From contig CM057228.1 in NCBI GenBank assembly GCA_029891385.1, positions 80,278,964-80,342,963 of the forward strand: a stretch of DNA of 64,000 bases, in the 5' to 3' direction. Position 1 is the first letter of the stretch. Each line of letters opens with the position of its first letter. This stretch comes from Erythroxylum novogranatense. Taxonomy: Eukaryota; Streptophyta; Magnoliopsida; Malpighiales; Erythroxylaceae. Below, in pieces: positions 32,201 to 43,813 of the stretch. The notes under the pieces were generated by a model, which saw nothing but the letters and a program-made list of their open reading frames with translations, was not told the origin of the DNA and did no database searches. Both the position numbers and the translations under genes were made by a program.

Positions 32201-33501
32201 TCCATTTATATTGAAAAACAAAAAGAATTTGATGAAGAATAGTTGCTATCTTTGTTATTCCTCCTTCGTCGTTTAAAAAATTGATGAGAAAATGGTGATG
32301 AATGGCTTCAATGGAGGTTTAGATGTTGTCTCCTTGTCCAACTGTCACTAATTTTTTGCTTCAACTTCCCTCAGTTTTCACCTTGGGCAACTTTACTCAC
32401 CTTGTGTTTTCTTTAAAAAACTACATTAAAAGTTAAATAAGGTAGCCTCCACTTATGTTTTCTTCACTCTCTAAGAAAAATGGCAGCTTCGATTCTCACC
32501 ATTCCAACCCTTACACTCCTCATTTTATTTTAAAAATTGTAGCAACCTTTCCAGTCTCCTTTTATGATAAAAATTAGTTTCAAATCAATAGAGAGATGGT
32601 TTAATCAAATAGGATAAGATGATCCAGCTACTACCTTCTCCTTCGATTTTCCTCCTTATTTTAGTTGTCTCTTTTTTTTCTCCACTTCAACCCCATAACT
32701 AACACTTCCCTCTTTCTTTATTCAAAAGATGTCTCCAAAATAAGTTAGGCAACTAGGTTTTAAAATGGATATAGGATAGGTGTCTTTCAAAATAAAGGCG
32801 AAAAAAATGTCCTTCAATTGTTGTCTATGTCGTAAGTGTACCTTGTATATGCAGTTGTCCACCATCCATCATATATCTTTATTTTATACTTTAAAAGTTA
32901 AGTTAAATGGACAGATGATGCATGTAGCAATCCCATGCATTAACGTTTTTACAGCTATCCCACATTTTTGTTTCAGGCCTCACCCATTCATGGTTTTAGC
33001 CATCACTCACACTTGTTTTCGTTATACCTTAAATGCTAAGTTAAAAGTGGAATGGATAGTTGGCTTTCTCTCCATTACTCTTTACTCTCATTTATCCTTT
33101 ATTTTTCAAGGCAAAGCAAGGTTATTCATGCTAGAAATGGACAATAAATGAAAAGCTTGCATGATTCACGTGAATGAGTTGCTTTGTAACAATATTTACT
33201 CACGTTGCATGGCTATAAAATTTTCTAGATGTTATTAAGCCATGTTGACAACATTTTCTTCATGTTCTTTTTATTTTCTTTTCTTACTTTTAATTTTCTT
33301 TTTCTCCAAGTTCCATGAATCAATAAAGTATGGAAATTGAGAAGATGGTTTTAATGGACTTGCTTTCAGGTCACTTTAGCTCCTTCACTTCTGAAATGTA
33401 CCTAAGATCAAATATGAGCTAAAGTGAGTATCCTAACCATTTCTAAGGCATTAATGACTAAGTGTAGTATATTAAATGAATCAACATTTAAACACATATC
33501 A
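29252..33501 (-). repeat. 5' LTR of element D, holding an older insert
   Basis: Ends TGATAT...TATCA on the minus strand, and it aligns in blocks with the LTR at 52215-53490. Alignment is lost between 29772 and 31882, where another element has inserted; without it the LTR is about 2.1 kb. No gene is present. ORFs at 29776-30093 and 32780-33151 are spurious. Confidence 0.8.
29772..31882 (-). mobile_element. Probable old solo LTR inside the element D LTR
   Basis: On the minus strand it begins TGTTGGAG and ends CCAAAAAT, an eroded CCAACA. A perfect 5 bp duplication atcta flanks it (29767-29771, 31883-31887), and the host LTR alignment resumes at once. AT-rich, with no ORF, PBS or PPT. The TGTTGG start fits either a Copia or a gypsy LTR; the family is not recognised. 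Confidence 0.65.
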
Positions 33502-34304
33502 ACCACCCTTAGAATCAACTCACCCCACATCTACATCAATAATTAATTGGGTTGTGGCCAAAAATGGCAATCTGAGGATAATTAGGGTTTCTGTGTCTTC
33601 TTTTATATCCGGTATGAAAAAGTTTATGGGAAAGGTAAACTTTTCCACTCGACTATGCACATTTTGTATAATATGCTTTGGACGATGAACTAACTTACCT
33701 TTCATTTTTCCTAGTATCTTGGTAGAGACTACCTCTTCGAACCCCAGCTTCATGTATATGCTGGCTTCCAAATCAACGAAGGCTCTCTTTATTTTAACAC
33801 CCTTAATAATGCAAGGGATATAAAAGTCCCCTACATCCTCCTTTTTTGGTGGTGTCTTCAATTTCTTTTCTTCCTCTAACTCTTTTTCCACTTTTCCCCT
33901 TATTAATTCCATCAGCGTAAGTTATTCTTCCAATTGCTTGATCATGCCTACAACTTCATTTAGTTTAGCTTCCATAGATTTCCTCATGGCCTTGGTCAAG
34001 ATTGGAATCGAGGGTTGGTCCTTTTTAATATCAAGAAAATTATACCTTGCCAGCAGAGAGCCTTCCTTATTCTCTTACATCTCTGCCTTCCCCTTATTCC
34101 TGAATGGATTTGGCTTTCATTATTCTAAAATAGGATAGGGGCTTTTATGTTGATGCCTTTAGGCTTTTTGTAATTTTGATTCACTTCAAAAAACATCCCA
34201 AAAGCATAACCATAATTCATTCTTTCATATTGGACTTGATGTTACCTGGAACACTTCCTGCATTTTGGGTTGTTATTACTTCTTCCAATTGTCTTACTTA
34301 GACC
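33502..34304 (-). pseudogene. pol: gag end and protease of element E
   Basis: The open piece 33520-33912 encodes VDLEASIYMKLGF, a decayed DLGASIN-type active site in which the Gly after Asp-Leu is Glu. Then come NVHSRVEKFTFPINF and LRLPFLATTQLIIDV, the LGRPFLAT motif with changes. Upstream is an acidic/basic linker (KVEKELEEEKKLKTPPKKE). A frameshift follows IIDVD, and homology ends at 33502, where element D inserted. Confidence 0.8.
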
Positions 34305-34309
34305 TCCAG

Positions 34310-36402
34310 TGTAGTGCCCCCTTATCGCAGGGTACACACTAGGATGCCCACAGGTCATTCCGGTACATATCCTACGATAAGGGTGAGCTACGTTCGATCA
34401 CTACTTTACTTCACATGGCATCATAATAAAACATCAATATAAAAATCACAATCCTTTTGAAACCAAAATTTTCCTCATTTCATTCCATCAAAATCAAAAG
34501 TTTACACGTCTATCATCCTTTACTATCTGTACATCAATCAAAAATCTAGTACAAAGCTACTACATGAAAGAGGAAAAACTAACAAATCTATCTAAGTCAT
34601 CTAAAAGTCCCAGCTGACTGACCTTTGAGCCATGATTTCTCTTACCAGACAGAATCTACACGGCTGGAAAAGTCCCTCTGTAGCTAGAAGTCTACGCTCG
34701 GTCCTGAAAAATAACGTTACAATTTTGGTGAGTTTTGGAAACTCAATGAGGTAACTATCATCAATGGTTCACTCAATTCATGCAACACTTCAATTCATAT
34801 CAAAAAAGATATCACAATTTCACATTTAGCATAAGTAACACACTTTCACTAAACCATAAAAAATTATGCTTTTCACTCAATTAAACACATTCAACAAGAT
34901 GCATATGAAATGCTCATATGACACTTTTTCAATTATTACGATGTTCTGACCGAGTGCCTGAATTGTCCCATATAGGGCTCATTAAGCATTGAGCATGAGG
35001 CTCTAAATCACTATTGAGCTCGAGGCTCAAATTCACTCGTTGAGTTTTAAGCTCTAATCGGTGGCTGCTCCGGTCACAACTGTCATTATCTGAATATGCA
35101 TTCATGAATGAAATGCATATGCCACAATCAATCACATTATTATGCCACGTATGCACATGTCATAATCAATCACATCATAAGCACGTAGGTCTCATATTCA
35201 CGTACAAGTAACACTTCAATATCACAACTCCCCAGTACACAGTCATCGGACCTTCTGTCTGAAATCCACAATCATATCACAAACCACCATTATTCAATAT
35301 ATGTTCATAAGAATAAGCAAATAATAATTGAGAGAAACCATCTAGGTTACTCAGCAACTGCTTTCGAAGCTAGTGCCAGGAATTCTCGACAACGTCTGTG
35401 GGTTGACGTTCCAAATGTGCCTCTATAACAAATAAAATACACATATATCACAAATTGTGCAATAAAAAATGTATAATAATGCACATGCAGGAATTTGAAA
35501 TGTGTAGAATGCATGTTTGTGACATTCCCAGTATCATTCCATAAATTTCATCACAAAACCCATTCCAGTATCAAAACTCATTTATTCCTAGGTTTAAACT
35601 GCACTAAAACCATTAAACTCGCAATTTATTGCTCATAAAATTATTTCAATTTTTCTAAAACACGTATTTTCTGGTCTACTGCTCCTGATCAATGAGACAG
35701 TCAACATAAGGTAACCTAGGCAACCTCTCTTTACTAAAAATGTTCTCCTATGTTTCAAAAATCTATAGACACTAAAATTACTCAATTTAGATTTCTATAG
35801 GTCAAGGTATTGCTAAAACACTGATGGATGTTCCGAAAATAATCACCTCATACTCGTTTAGTTGATCCTCTCACTTTGATTCAATCCATCATTTTCAATT
35901 TGATCTCAAAATCCATAAATTCTTAGAAACAGGTAGAGGAGTGTCTTATGAATCCAATGCTTTGAAAATCGGGTCAATCGGAGGTCGGATGGACAAGTTA
36001 TAAGCAAAAGAGTGGCGAAAGGGTTGGATTGGGGAAATTGGCCACTCGCACTCGCGAGTATCTCGTGGCCGTGAGACGCGTATTGCACGCTCGCGCTCGC
36101 GCTCACGAGGAGCACGTAACGCGTTCACCCTCGGGGGTGTCTCGCAACCGCGAGATGCGCACTGGACTCACGGGCTCGCAATCGCGAGCGATCGCGCTCG
36201 TGAGGAGCATGTAACGCGCTCGCCCTCGCAAAGGCTAGCTTCCTCACCAATTTGTTTGTTTTTTTTCACTTTTTTTCCTCTCTTCTTACAAAATGCATAA
36301 CTTTTCACTCAACAGTCCAATTTTGACAAATTAGGTATCCATGGTGAGATCAAAGAAAGCTCTACAATTTCCATTGAGGACTCAAAAACCAATTCCACAA
36401 CT
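34310..36402 (-). repeat. 3' LTR of element B, 5'-truncated
   Basis: Aligns in inverse with about 40645-42632. Ends CACTACA. Its left two-fifths are deleted and protease abuts directly. The branched fold is kept (about 34723-34777), but the intron donor has changed from GGTGAG to GCTGAG. It has a longer CpG patch (36035-36245) than its partner, with a duplicated block around GAGGAGCA(C/T)GTAACGCG. No gene. Confidence 0.9.
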
Positions 36403-36785
36403 ACAAGACTATCGGGTCTGCCTTCAACTCTGCTTGATCAATCTGAATCGAGCACTCCTTGCAGACCTCTCCTAAGGCAGTAGTACTACCCAGAGGTGTA
36501 CTCATCTCTGGCCCATACTGTAGTAGCTCCCTATCACAATGCAGTCTACATGCCAAATGCGGTGCGATAAAGGAGTGTGTAGATCCTAGATCTAGTAGTG
36601 CAAAACCTTCAAAGTCAGAAATAAGAAACGCACTTGCTACCATATCAGGTGAGTCTTGGGTTTCCTGTCTAGTCATAGCATAGACCCTGGACTAGGACTG
36701 TGGTCAACTGCCCCGCCCTTCAGTCCTCACAACTGAACTCTCAGCTCTACCTCTGTCTCTACCTCGGCCCCTCTGTCCAGATCCA
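36403..36785 (-). pseudogene. pol: Protease fragment of element B
   Basis: The open piece 36403-36676 encodes MTRQETQDSPDMVASAF and LLDLGSTHSFIAPHLA, in which the usual DSG active site is DLG, then KECSIQIDQAEL. Upstream (36690-36785) is the Gly/Arg-rich end of Gag. The frame ends at 36403, where it fuses with the truncated 3' LTR. Confidence 0.85.
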
Positions 36786-37158
36786 TACATGTGAATAGTG
36801 ACTTATGCACATGAAAATAACTGTACATGCATTCATGACATTTCCCGGTATATTTGTTAATAAATGTGCTTGGTATGTGATTTGTGTGCTTGAAAATTGA
36901 GTTGGAGAGGGTCATTGAGGTTATAGAATTGTTAGTGAATTTTAGAGATTTTTTTTTTAAATTTCGGGGTATTTTTTGGACTAGGAAAAATGCTACGGGG
37001 CAGAATGATTGTTTACTAGGTAGAGAATTATCGTCAATGGCAATCGAAAATTTAGATAAATGAGTTTAGGATTTATTAATTTGAGCCATTGGAAATTTGG
37101 GGAGAAATTGGAGTAGAAATGGGAATTTACTTGGAAAGAAACTAAGTGAGGGCTTAAG
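36786..37158 (+). repeat. Element B 5' LTR, inverted, left piece
   Basis: U3-like sequence (TGCATTCATGACATTTCCCGG, seen also near the start of the other B/F-type LTRs) that starts abruptly at the inversion breakpoint and ends at the TSD ttaag of the nested solo LTR. It continues at 39338. Confidence 0.85.
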
Positions 37159-39337
37159 TGTAACATCCCGTTACCAATGTGAAGGGCATATTGGTAATTC
37201 GGATGGTTTGGGACTGGGTGCATGTATAATTTGAAATGCACATGCATTTATAGCCTCTAGATTATTGATAAATGATTATTATAGCATAAGCATATGAATG
37301 TACATACATGTATGACAATTTCCCGACTTAATTGTGTAAATTGGAAAATCAGGTGATAATTGTGCAGATTAGGTTTTGATTAGAGAATTGGAATGAAAAC
37401 TTAATTTAGGGGTTTGAAAATTGAAATTTGAGTGTAGAATTATGTGTTTTATATTTTTGAGGATTTATAGGAATTTTTAGAGTAATGGGTCCGGACCGGA
37501 AAAATGGCTTAATGACTGATTAATTAGATTCCGGTTCCAAAATTGATTGACAATTGGAATGAGATATTTTAAGTCATGATTTTAGGATTTATTATTTATA
37601 GTCATTGCAAAATTGGGAGAAATTAGAATAAGAATTGGATTGTTAGACCCTAAGAATTTGGCATGTGGCGAATGGGATTGCCAAACATGCCCTAGCTTTT
37701 AACCTTTGGTTTATAAGCCCTGCTCATTCAAATTTGCTTCCACAACACCCTTGCTCTTTTGAAAGAAAACTTGGATTTCTCTTGGCTTTTCTTCTCTTCT
37801 CCATCGTGGATCTCCATCTTTGTTCTTTCCTTCAATTTTCTTCTTGCAAATTGCCCCTATTCTTCATCATCAATCTTTGCCTTAAGCCTTAGAATGGAGA
37901 AATTGAATTTTGGTGTTGATAGAGGTGAAAACCGTGGGTGTGTATGAGATTGAAGATTTTTGAGATTTCTGATTCCTAATGAGTTGGCTATTGATTGATT
38001 GTGAATTAGAGATTAAGAATTGTGAATTAATTAGATGGAATCTCGAAATTGAATTTGATGGTTCACGGAATCGGATGGCCATTTATTAGGGAATGTGATT
38101 TGTGATTGGAGTACGACTTTAGAAAGTTCAAAACTCAGTCAATTGAATTATGGTATTAGGAATTGCTATTATTTAGAGGAAAAGAGAATTGAATTGGAAG
38201 ATTCCGGAATAGGATCGGGAATGTCATAACATGTATAGTACCCATCGCATTCGTTACACATGCATTATTGACTATTGTAAATTATGCAATTAGTGATGAT
38301 GGTTTATTCTGATTGTTATAGAGGCTCAAGTGGAGCGTCGATCGTCTGATTTCGCTGAGACTTCCTGGCAGTAGCTCGGAAGTTCAGAGGTGAGTAACCT
38401 AGTTGGTTCCTCAATCTCTGATTTGTTAAATGCTTTGAATGAACTGTGTGACTTAAATGAATACTGTTGTATGAGATATGTTATTGTGAAATTGTGAATG
38501 CGTGCTAGGCATGATCGGAAATTAGTAATTAACAGTTGTGACTGGAGCAAATTCGGATCGGAGCTATAAGCTCAACCACTGTGAACCCGAGAAGGGAATA
38601 GTGCATACCCAGAGGGCTCTCCTATCCCTATTGCGCGAGGGCAGTAGTGCATACCCAGAGAGCTCTCCTACCTCTAAAACGCGATTACTGTTTAATGTGC
38701 CCAGAAATGGGACAGTACCGATGCCCAGTCACAACACTGGAATAAAATGAATACGTCATGCATTAAGTATCTGATTGTGCTGTGAATTTGAAATGGGTTA
38801 AATGCATATGTCTGATAATTGTTTAGTGAATTTATGATTGCTGTTCTGAACGCGTTATTGTGTTGATCTGTACACAATTTTGTGTAATGCATGAATTGGG
38901 TGAACCATCGATGATGGTTACTCATTGAGTTCGCAAACTCACCCAACATTGCCTATATTTTTCAGGACAGAGATAGTCGACTCCTAGCTCCAGTTAGCGT
39001 GACTTTTCCTGCTGTGTGAGTGCTGAAAAGCGAAGTATGGCTCACAGGTCGGTCAGTTGGGATCTTTTGGGGATGACCTAGTTAGGAGTTATTTTAGTTC
39101 CTTTTGGTTTTGTACAGTACGTAATTATAACAGAATAGTGTATTCACAGTTTTTAAGAAATGAATGAGAAGTATCTCGGTTTTAAAAATTTAGTGAGATT
39201 TGTCATTTCAGTTTCAATTTATAGATGCCATGTAGTTTATAGAAATGATCGAATCGTAGTGCACCCGTATCACGGGTTATGTATCGGAACGAGCTACGGG
39301 CGTCTCGGTGTGTAACCTACAGTAAGGTGGCGCTACA
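37159..39337 (+). mobile_element. Solo LTR nested in the element B LTR
   Basis: Starts TGTAACATCCCG, ends GGCGCTACA, with a perfect TSD ttaag (37154-37158, 39338-39342). Shortest of the related LTRs and without the CpG-rich patch. Has a duplicated block around GTGCATACCCAGAG (38601, 38647; 46 bp period), a probable intron and the branched fold (38896-38946). No coding domain. Confidence 0.95.
38390..38965 (+). other. Probable LTR intron, solo LTR at 37159-39337
   Basis: Donor CAGAG|GTGAGTAACCTAG and acceptor CTATATTTTTCAG, 576 nt, the shortest copy. Hairpin GAGTT-CGCA-AACTC followed by ACCC at 38927-38944. Confidence 0.5.
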
Positions 39338-42300
39338 TTAAGAGTGTGACATGTGTGTCACTTGCCTAACATGCCAACATGCCCCTCTTTTATTAAAAAC
39401 CCACCCTTCCTTTTGGTATTTCTCGATGCTTCTTCTTTGAAAGGGTTATAGGTGATATATGTGAGAATTTTTCCCACCAATTTTCGTAGCTCTCTTCTTC
39501 CTTGCTCCTTCTAGAATTTTGCTCATTTTTTCTACCTTCTTTCACCTTGTTTTTTCTTCTTATGTTCACTAAAAACCTAAGCCTTCTACCCCTCTCAAGA
39601 TGATGATGGTCGTGTGTGTTAGTGGGAATTAGAGAGGTTATGATAATTTTGAAGATTAGAAGAATTGGAAGCTTAATTAGGTAAGAAATATGGTTTATGT
39701 TATGGATTTGTTATTAAAGAAAGCATTTGTGATGTTTTTAAATTTAATTGTATGGAAATTGTGTTTGGAGTATATGGGTGTGTGTGTGTGAATTTCTTGC
39801 CTATATGAATGATGAATGATGTAGAATTTGATGAATGTAAGCTAGAGATGTGTTGGAAGTGAAAGTATGTGTAGAAAAGTGTAGGAAAAGGATGGATGAT
39901 TGAGTATATGTTGCTGCCATGTTGTGGGTAAATGTTCAAGTGGAGGTCTTGCCTTGGTTGCGGTTAATATATTGAGTGAATTGAGTAGTGTTTGGTGTAG
40001 AAATGGTATAGAAGAGATAAAAGAAGAGTTAGGTGGAAAATTTGGAAATTTGATTTGTGTATGTTTCAATGATTTGGCCATAACTTCTTCTATAATGGTG
40101 CAATTGAGATGATTTTTAGTTTGAATTAAACTAGAGGTGTTTGGATATATTTGTTTGTGAAGGAAGTGTTGTTAAATTTTCGCTTGAAGAGTTCCAAATT
40201 TCGACTTGAATGTGAGAATATGTGTAGGGATGAATAGTAGCTTTAGAATGACATTTTTGTGATCAGAAAATTTGGGAATTTTTATGGGATTATTTAGGCA
40301 TATTTTGCTCATGAAAGTTGTAGCTCTTCTTGATAGCTTTCTATCACCATAAAGTGTGCCATTTTTCAACATTGTGGTTGATAGTTATGAGTGATTGAAA
40401 TATGGATATGGTTTAGTTGATATTTTTAACAATCTTTAACAAGGAAACCATAATCATGTGGGAATTTGACCTAATTAGAGGTAGAATTTGCTTTTCAATT
40501 CTTCATGAGAATTGTAGAATGTGTTGTGATCTTTCCATTGATATAAATCATGGAATTTTTGGACAATGGGATAGGAAGTTATGATTTTTAGAAGATTATG
40601 CTACTGTTTAGGATGACATTTATTAGACAATAACTTTGATTGAGATTTTGACTCCTTTAGGAGTGGAATTGGTTTTCTAGTCCACATCGAAATTGTAGAG
40701 CTTTCTTTGATCTTTCCATGGACACCTAATTTGTTAAATTTAGACTCTTGAGTGAAAAGTTATGCATTTTGAAAAATGATAGGAAAATAAGTGGAAAAAA
40801 AAACAAACAAACAAATAGGCGAGGAAGCTGGCCCTCGCGAGGGCGAGCGCGATCGCGAGCAATCACGAGTGCGCATGTCTCGCAGCCACGAGTGCGAGTG
40901 GCCAATTTCCCCAATCCAACCCTTTTGCCACTCTTTTGCTTATAACTTCTCCATCCGACCTTCGATTGACCCGTTTTTTGAAGCATTAGATTCATAAGAC
41001 ACTCCTCAACCTCTCCATAAGAATTTGTGGATTTTGAGATCAAATTAAAAATGATGGATTGAATCAAAGTGATATGATCAATTAAACGAGTATCAGGTGA
41101 TTATTTTCGAAACATCCGTCAGTATTTTAGCAATACCTCGACCTATAAAAATCCAAATTGAGTAATTTTTGTGTCTATAGATTTCTGAAACATAGGAGAA
41201 CATTTTTATTAAAGAGAGGTTGCCTAGGTTACCTTATGTTAAATGTCTCATTGATCGGGAGCAGTAGACCCGAAAGTATGTGTTTTAGAAAAATTGAAAT
41301 AATTTTATGAGCAATAAATTGCGAGTTTAATGGTTTTAGTGCAGCTTAAACCTAGGAATAAATGAGTTTTGATACGGGAATAGGTTTTGTGATGAAATTT
41401 ATGGAATGATACCAGGAATGTCACGAACATGCATTGTACACATTTCAAATTCCTAAATATGCATTATTATACATTTCTGATTGCATAATTTGTGATATAT
41501 GTATATTTTATTTGTTATAAAGGCGCATTTGGAACGTCAATCCATAGACGTTGTCAAGAATTCCAAACACTAGCTTCGGAAGCAATTGGTGAGTAACCTA
41601 GATGGTTTCTCTCAATTATTATTTGCTTATGCTTATGAACATATATTGAATAATGGTGTTTTGTGATTTGATTGTGGATTCCGGATAGAAGGTCCGATGA
41701 CTGTGTAATGGGGAGTTGTGATATTGAAGTGCTACTTGTATGTGAATATGAGACCTACATTCTTATGATGTGATTGATTGTAACATGTTCATACGTGCAT
41801 AATAATGTGATTGATTGTAGCATAAGCATTTCATTCATGAATGCATATTCAGATAATGACAGTTGTGACCGGAGCAGCCACCGATTAGAGCTTAAAGCTC
41901 AACAAGTGAATTTGAGCCTCGAGCTCAACAGTGAATTAGAGCTTCAGGCTCAATGCTTAATGAGCCCTATATGGGACAGTTCAGGCACTCGATCACAACA
42001 TCGTAATAATTGAAAAAGTGTCACATGAGCATTTCATATGCATCTTGTTGAATGTGTTTAATTGAGTAAAAAGCACAATTTCTTATGCTTAAGTGAAAGT
42101 GTGTTACTTATGCTAAATGTGAAATTGTGATATCATTTGTGATATGAATTGAAGTGTTGCATGAATTGAGTGAACCATCGATGATGGTTACCTCATTGAG
42201 TTCGCAAAACTCACCAAAATTGCAACGTTATTTTTCAGGACCGACAGTAGACTCCTAGCTGCAGAGGGACTTTTCCAACCATGTAGATTGTGTCTGGAAA

Positions 42301-42632
42301 GAGAAGTCATGGCTCAAATATCGATCAGCTGGGACTTTTGGATGACTTAGATAGATTTGTTACTTTTTCCTCTTTCATGTAGTAGTTTTGTACTAGGTTT
42401 TTGATTGATGTACAGACAGTAAAGGATGATAGACGTGTAAACTTTTGATTTTGATGGAATGGAATGAGGAAAAAGTTGGTTTCAAAAGGATTGTGATTTT
42501 AATATTGATGTTTTATTATGATGCCATGTGAAGTAAAGTAGTGATTGAAAGTAGCTCACCCTTATCATAGGATATGTACCGGAATGACTTGCAGGCGTCC
42601 CGGTGTGTACCCTACGGTAAGGGGGCGGTACA
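39338..42632 (+). repeat. Element B 5' LTR, inverted, main piece
   Basis: Continues the LTR after the nested solo LTR and ends GGCGGTACA just before the PBS. Contains degenerate units with TTGTAG at 40318, 40512 and 40693 (194 and 181 bp apart), a short CpG patch (40818-40905), a probable intron (41589-42238) and the branched fold (42166-42217). No gene; ORFs are spurious. Confidence 0.92.
41589..42238 (+). other. Probable LTR intron, element B 5' LTR
   Basis: Donor TTG|GTGAGTAACCTAG and acceptor GTTATTTTTCAG, 650 nt. The hairpin GAGTTCGCAAAACTC (42198-42212) precedes the acceptor. In the 3' LTR of the same element the donor GT is lost. Confidence 0.5.
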
Positions 42633-42638
42633 TTTAGG

Positions 42639-42650
42639 TGGTATCAGAGC
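42639..42650 (+). promoter_or_regulatory. Primer binding site of element B
   Basis: TGGTATCAGAGC, six bases after the LTR end. On the plus strand because it lies in the inverted part. Confidence 0.9.
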
Positions 42651-42705
42651 ATGGTTGGCATCTGTAGGGACACATAGAATGTTTAGGCATGAATTATTTT
42701 GAGAA

Positions 42706-43740
42706 ATGCATAAATTGATCAAAGTTATTGTTTGTTATAGTTCATCCGTCCTAGGTGATCAAGTTGATCAACCAGCTGACCAAGGATCAGTCAGAGTCAG
42801 TAAGGAGTCCTCGGTGTCTCGATTTGAGGAATTGCCTCCTAGAGTTCCCAAGAGAAGGGAAAGGAGGTATGATAGGTTACGTAAGCAGGGAGTTGTGGAC
42901 TTATATGGCAGCACAGACCTTGCTGAAGCCGAGGGATGGCTTAAGAGGACAGAGAGAGTCTTCAATCAGATGGACTGTGAGCCTGATGAGAGGTTCGATT
43001 ATGTAGTGTCTCTCCTGCAGGGCTCAGCTTACCAGTGGTGGAAGACTGTCCCGGACAGTACCACCAGGCCTTGCCTATTAACGTGGGAAGACTTTCTGAG
43101 GGCTTTAAAGGACAATTACATGCCCAAGATTTATCTAGATATGAAGATGCATAAATTCCTGGAATTGAAACGGGGTAGGATGTCAGTGGCCAAATATGAG
43201 GTGAGATTTAATGAGCTAATAGGTTATGCTACTACTTTGATTCCTACTGAAGCAGATAAGTGTCGGAGGTTCGAGAATGGGTTGAATATGGAGATCAGAA
43301 CTAGATTGGCACGATCAGATATGGGTACTTTTATTGAGTTAAGAGCTGCTTCAGTGAGGATTGAACAACTGATGAGGGAGAGACAGTTGAGATCAAGGTG
43401 AATCCGAGAGAAGAGACCTAGTGATGACACCAGATTTCCGCAAGAGTTTCAGTAAGCGCCAAAGCAGAGCCTTTAGATCATCGGGTGGATCCAGACAGTC
43501 ATGATTTGGATAGAGACGCAGGTTTGCACAGACTAACAGTGGCAATGGAAGGGGTACAAGATAAACACAGTTTCCAGTTTGTGAGCACTGTGAGAAGAGG
43601 CATGGTGGTGAGTGTTGGTGATTGACTAGAGCTTGCCTCAAATGCGGCTCCATAGACCACCAGATTAGAGATTGCCCTGCTGTCAGTGGGCGATCTGTGA
43701 GTAACACCATAGTCCAGCAGAGTGCATGAACATATCAAGC
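42706..43740 (+). pseudogene. gag: gag of element B, broken after the capsid region
   Basis: The open part (42706-43401, 231 codons) has a chromovirus capsid region: YDRLRKQGVVDLYG, EAEGWLKRTERVF, WEDFLRALKDNY and KFLELKRGRMSVAKYE. After the stop, two zinc knuckles are readable in another frame: CEHCEKRHGGEC near 43578 and CLKCGSIDHQIRDC near 43636, both with the C-X2-C-X4-H-X4-C form or close to it, separated by a stop. Homology ends at about 43740, the inversion breakpoint. The continuation, Gly/Arg-rich tail and protease, lies on the other strand at 36785-36403. Confidence 0.88.
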
Positions 43741-43808
43741 ATTTTTAAGCACACAGTGCCCACTCCAAATTACTATTCTACCCTTCCCACTATTAATGGG
43801 ATGTTACA
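43741..43808 (-). repeat. First ~68 bp of the element B 5' LTR (stub)
   Basis: On the minus strand TGTAACATCCCATTAAT followed by GGGAAGGGTAGAATAGTAA, matching the start of the F-type LTR (61724 leftward). It is cut off by the inversion and abuts the TSD tccag on the right. Confidence 0.8.
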
Positions 43809-43813
43809 TCCAG

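Larger units (their letters stand above)
26215..33501 (-). mobile_element. Element D: Athila/Tat-like Ty3/gypsy element, 5' part
   Basis: Minus-strand order from the right: 5' LTR (29252-33501), PBS, gag, protease, RT. The RT is cut at 26215 by insertion of element A, so the remainder lies left of the window. It sits inside the protease of element E, whose coding homology stops exactly at the LTR end; accac (33502-33506) would be the TSD. All coding parts are decayed. Confidence 0.85.
34310..43808 (-). mobile_element. Element B: deleted chromovirus with an internal ~7 kb inversion
   Basis: A perfect TSD tccag (34305-34309, 43809-43813) and TGTAAC/CTACA ends define one insertion. On the minus strand its first 68 bp (43808-43741) are LTR start. 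The next part (36786-43740), holding the rest of the 5' LTR, PBS and gag, reads on the plus strand. Then the minus orientation resumes with protease (36785-36403), fused to a truncated 3' LTR (36402-34310). RT, RNase H and integrase are gone. A solo LTR (37159-39337) lies in the inverted LTR. Confidence 0.88.

Noticed and set aside
32780..33151. Open frame of 123 codons
   Set aside because: It is within the element D LTR, antisense to the element and without any domain.
34310..43808. Two separate elements B in opposite orientation
   Set aside because: Only one TSD pair (tccag) brackets the block, the 43741-43808 LTR stub completes it, and gag and protease are complementary rather than duplicated.
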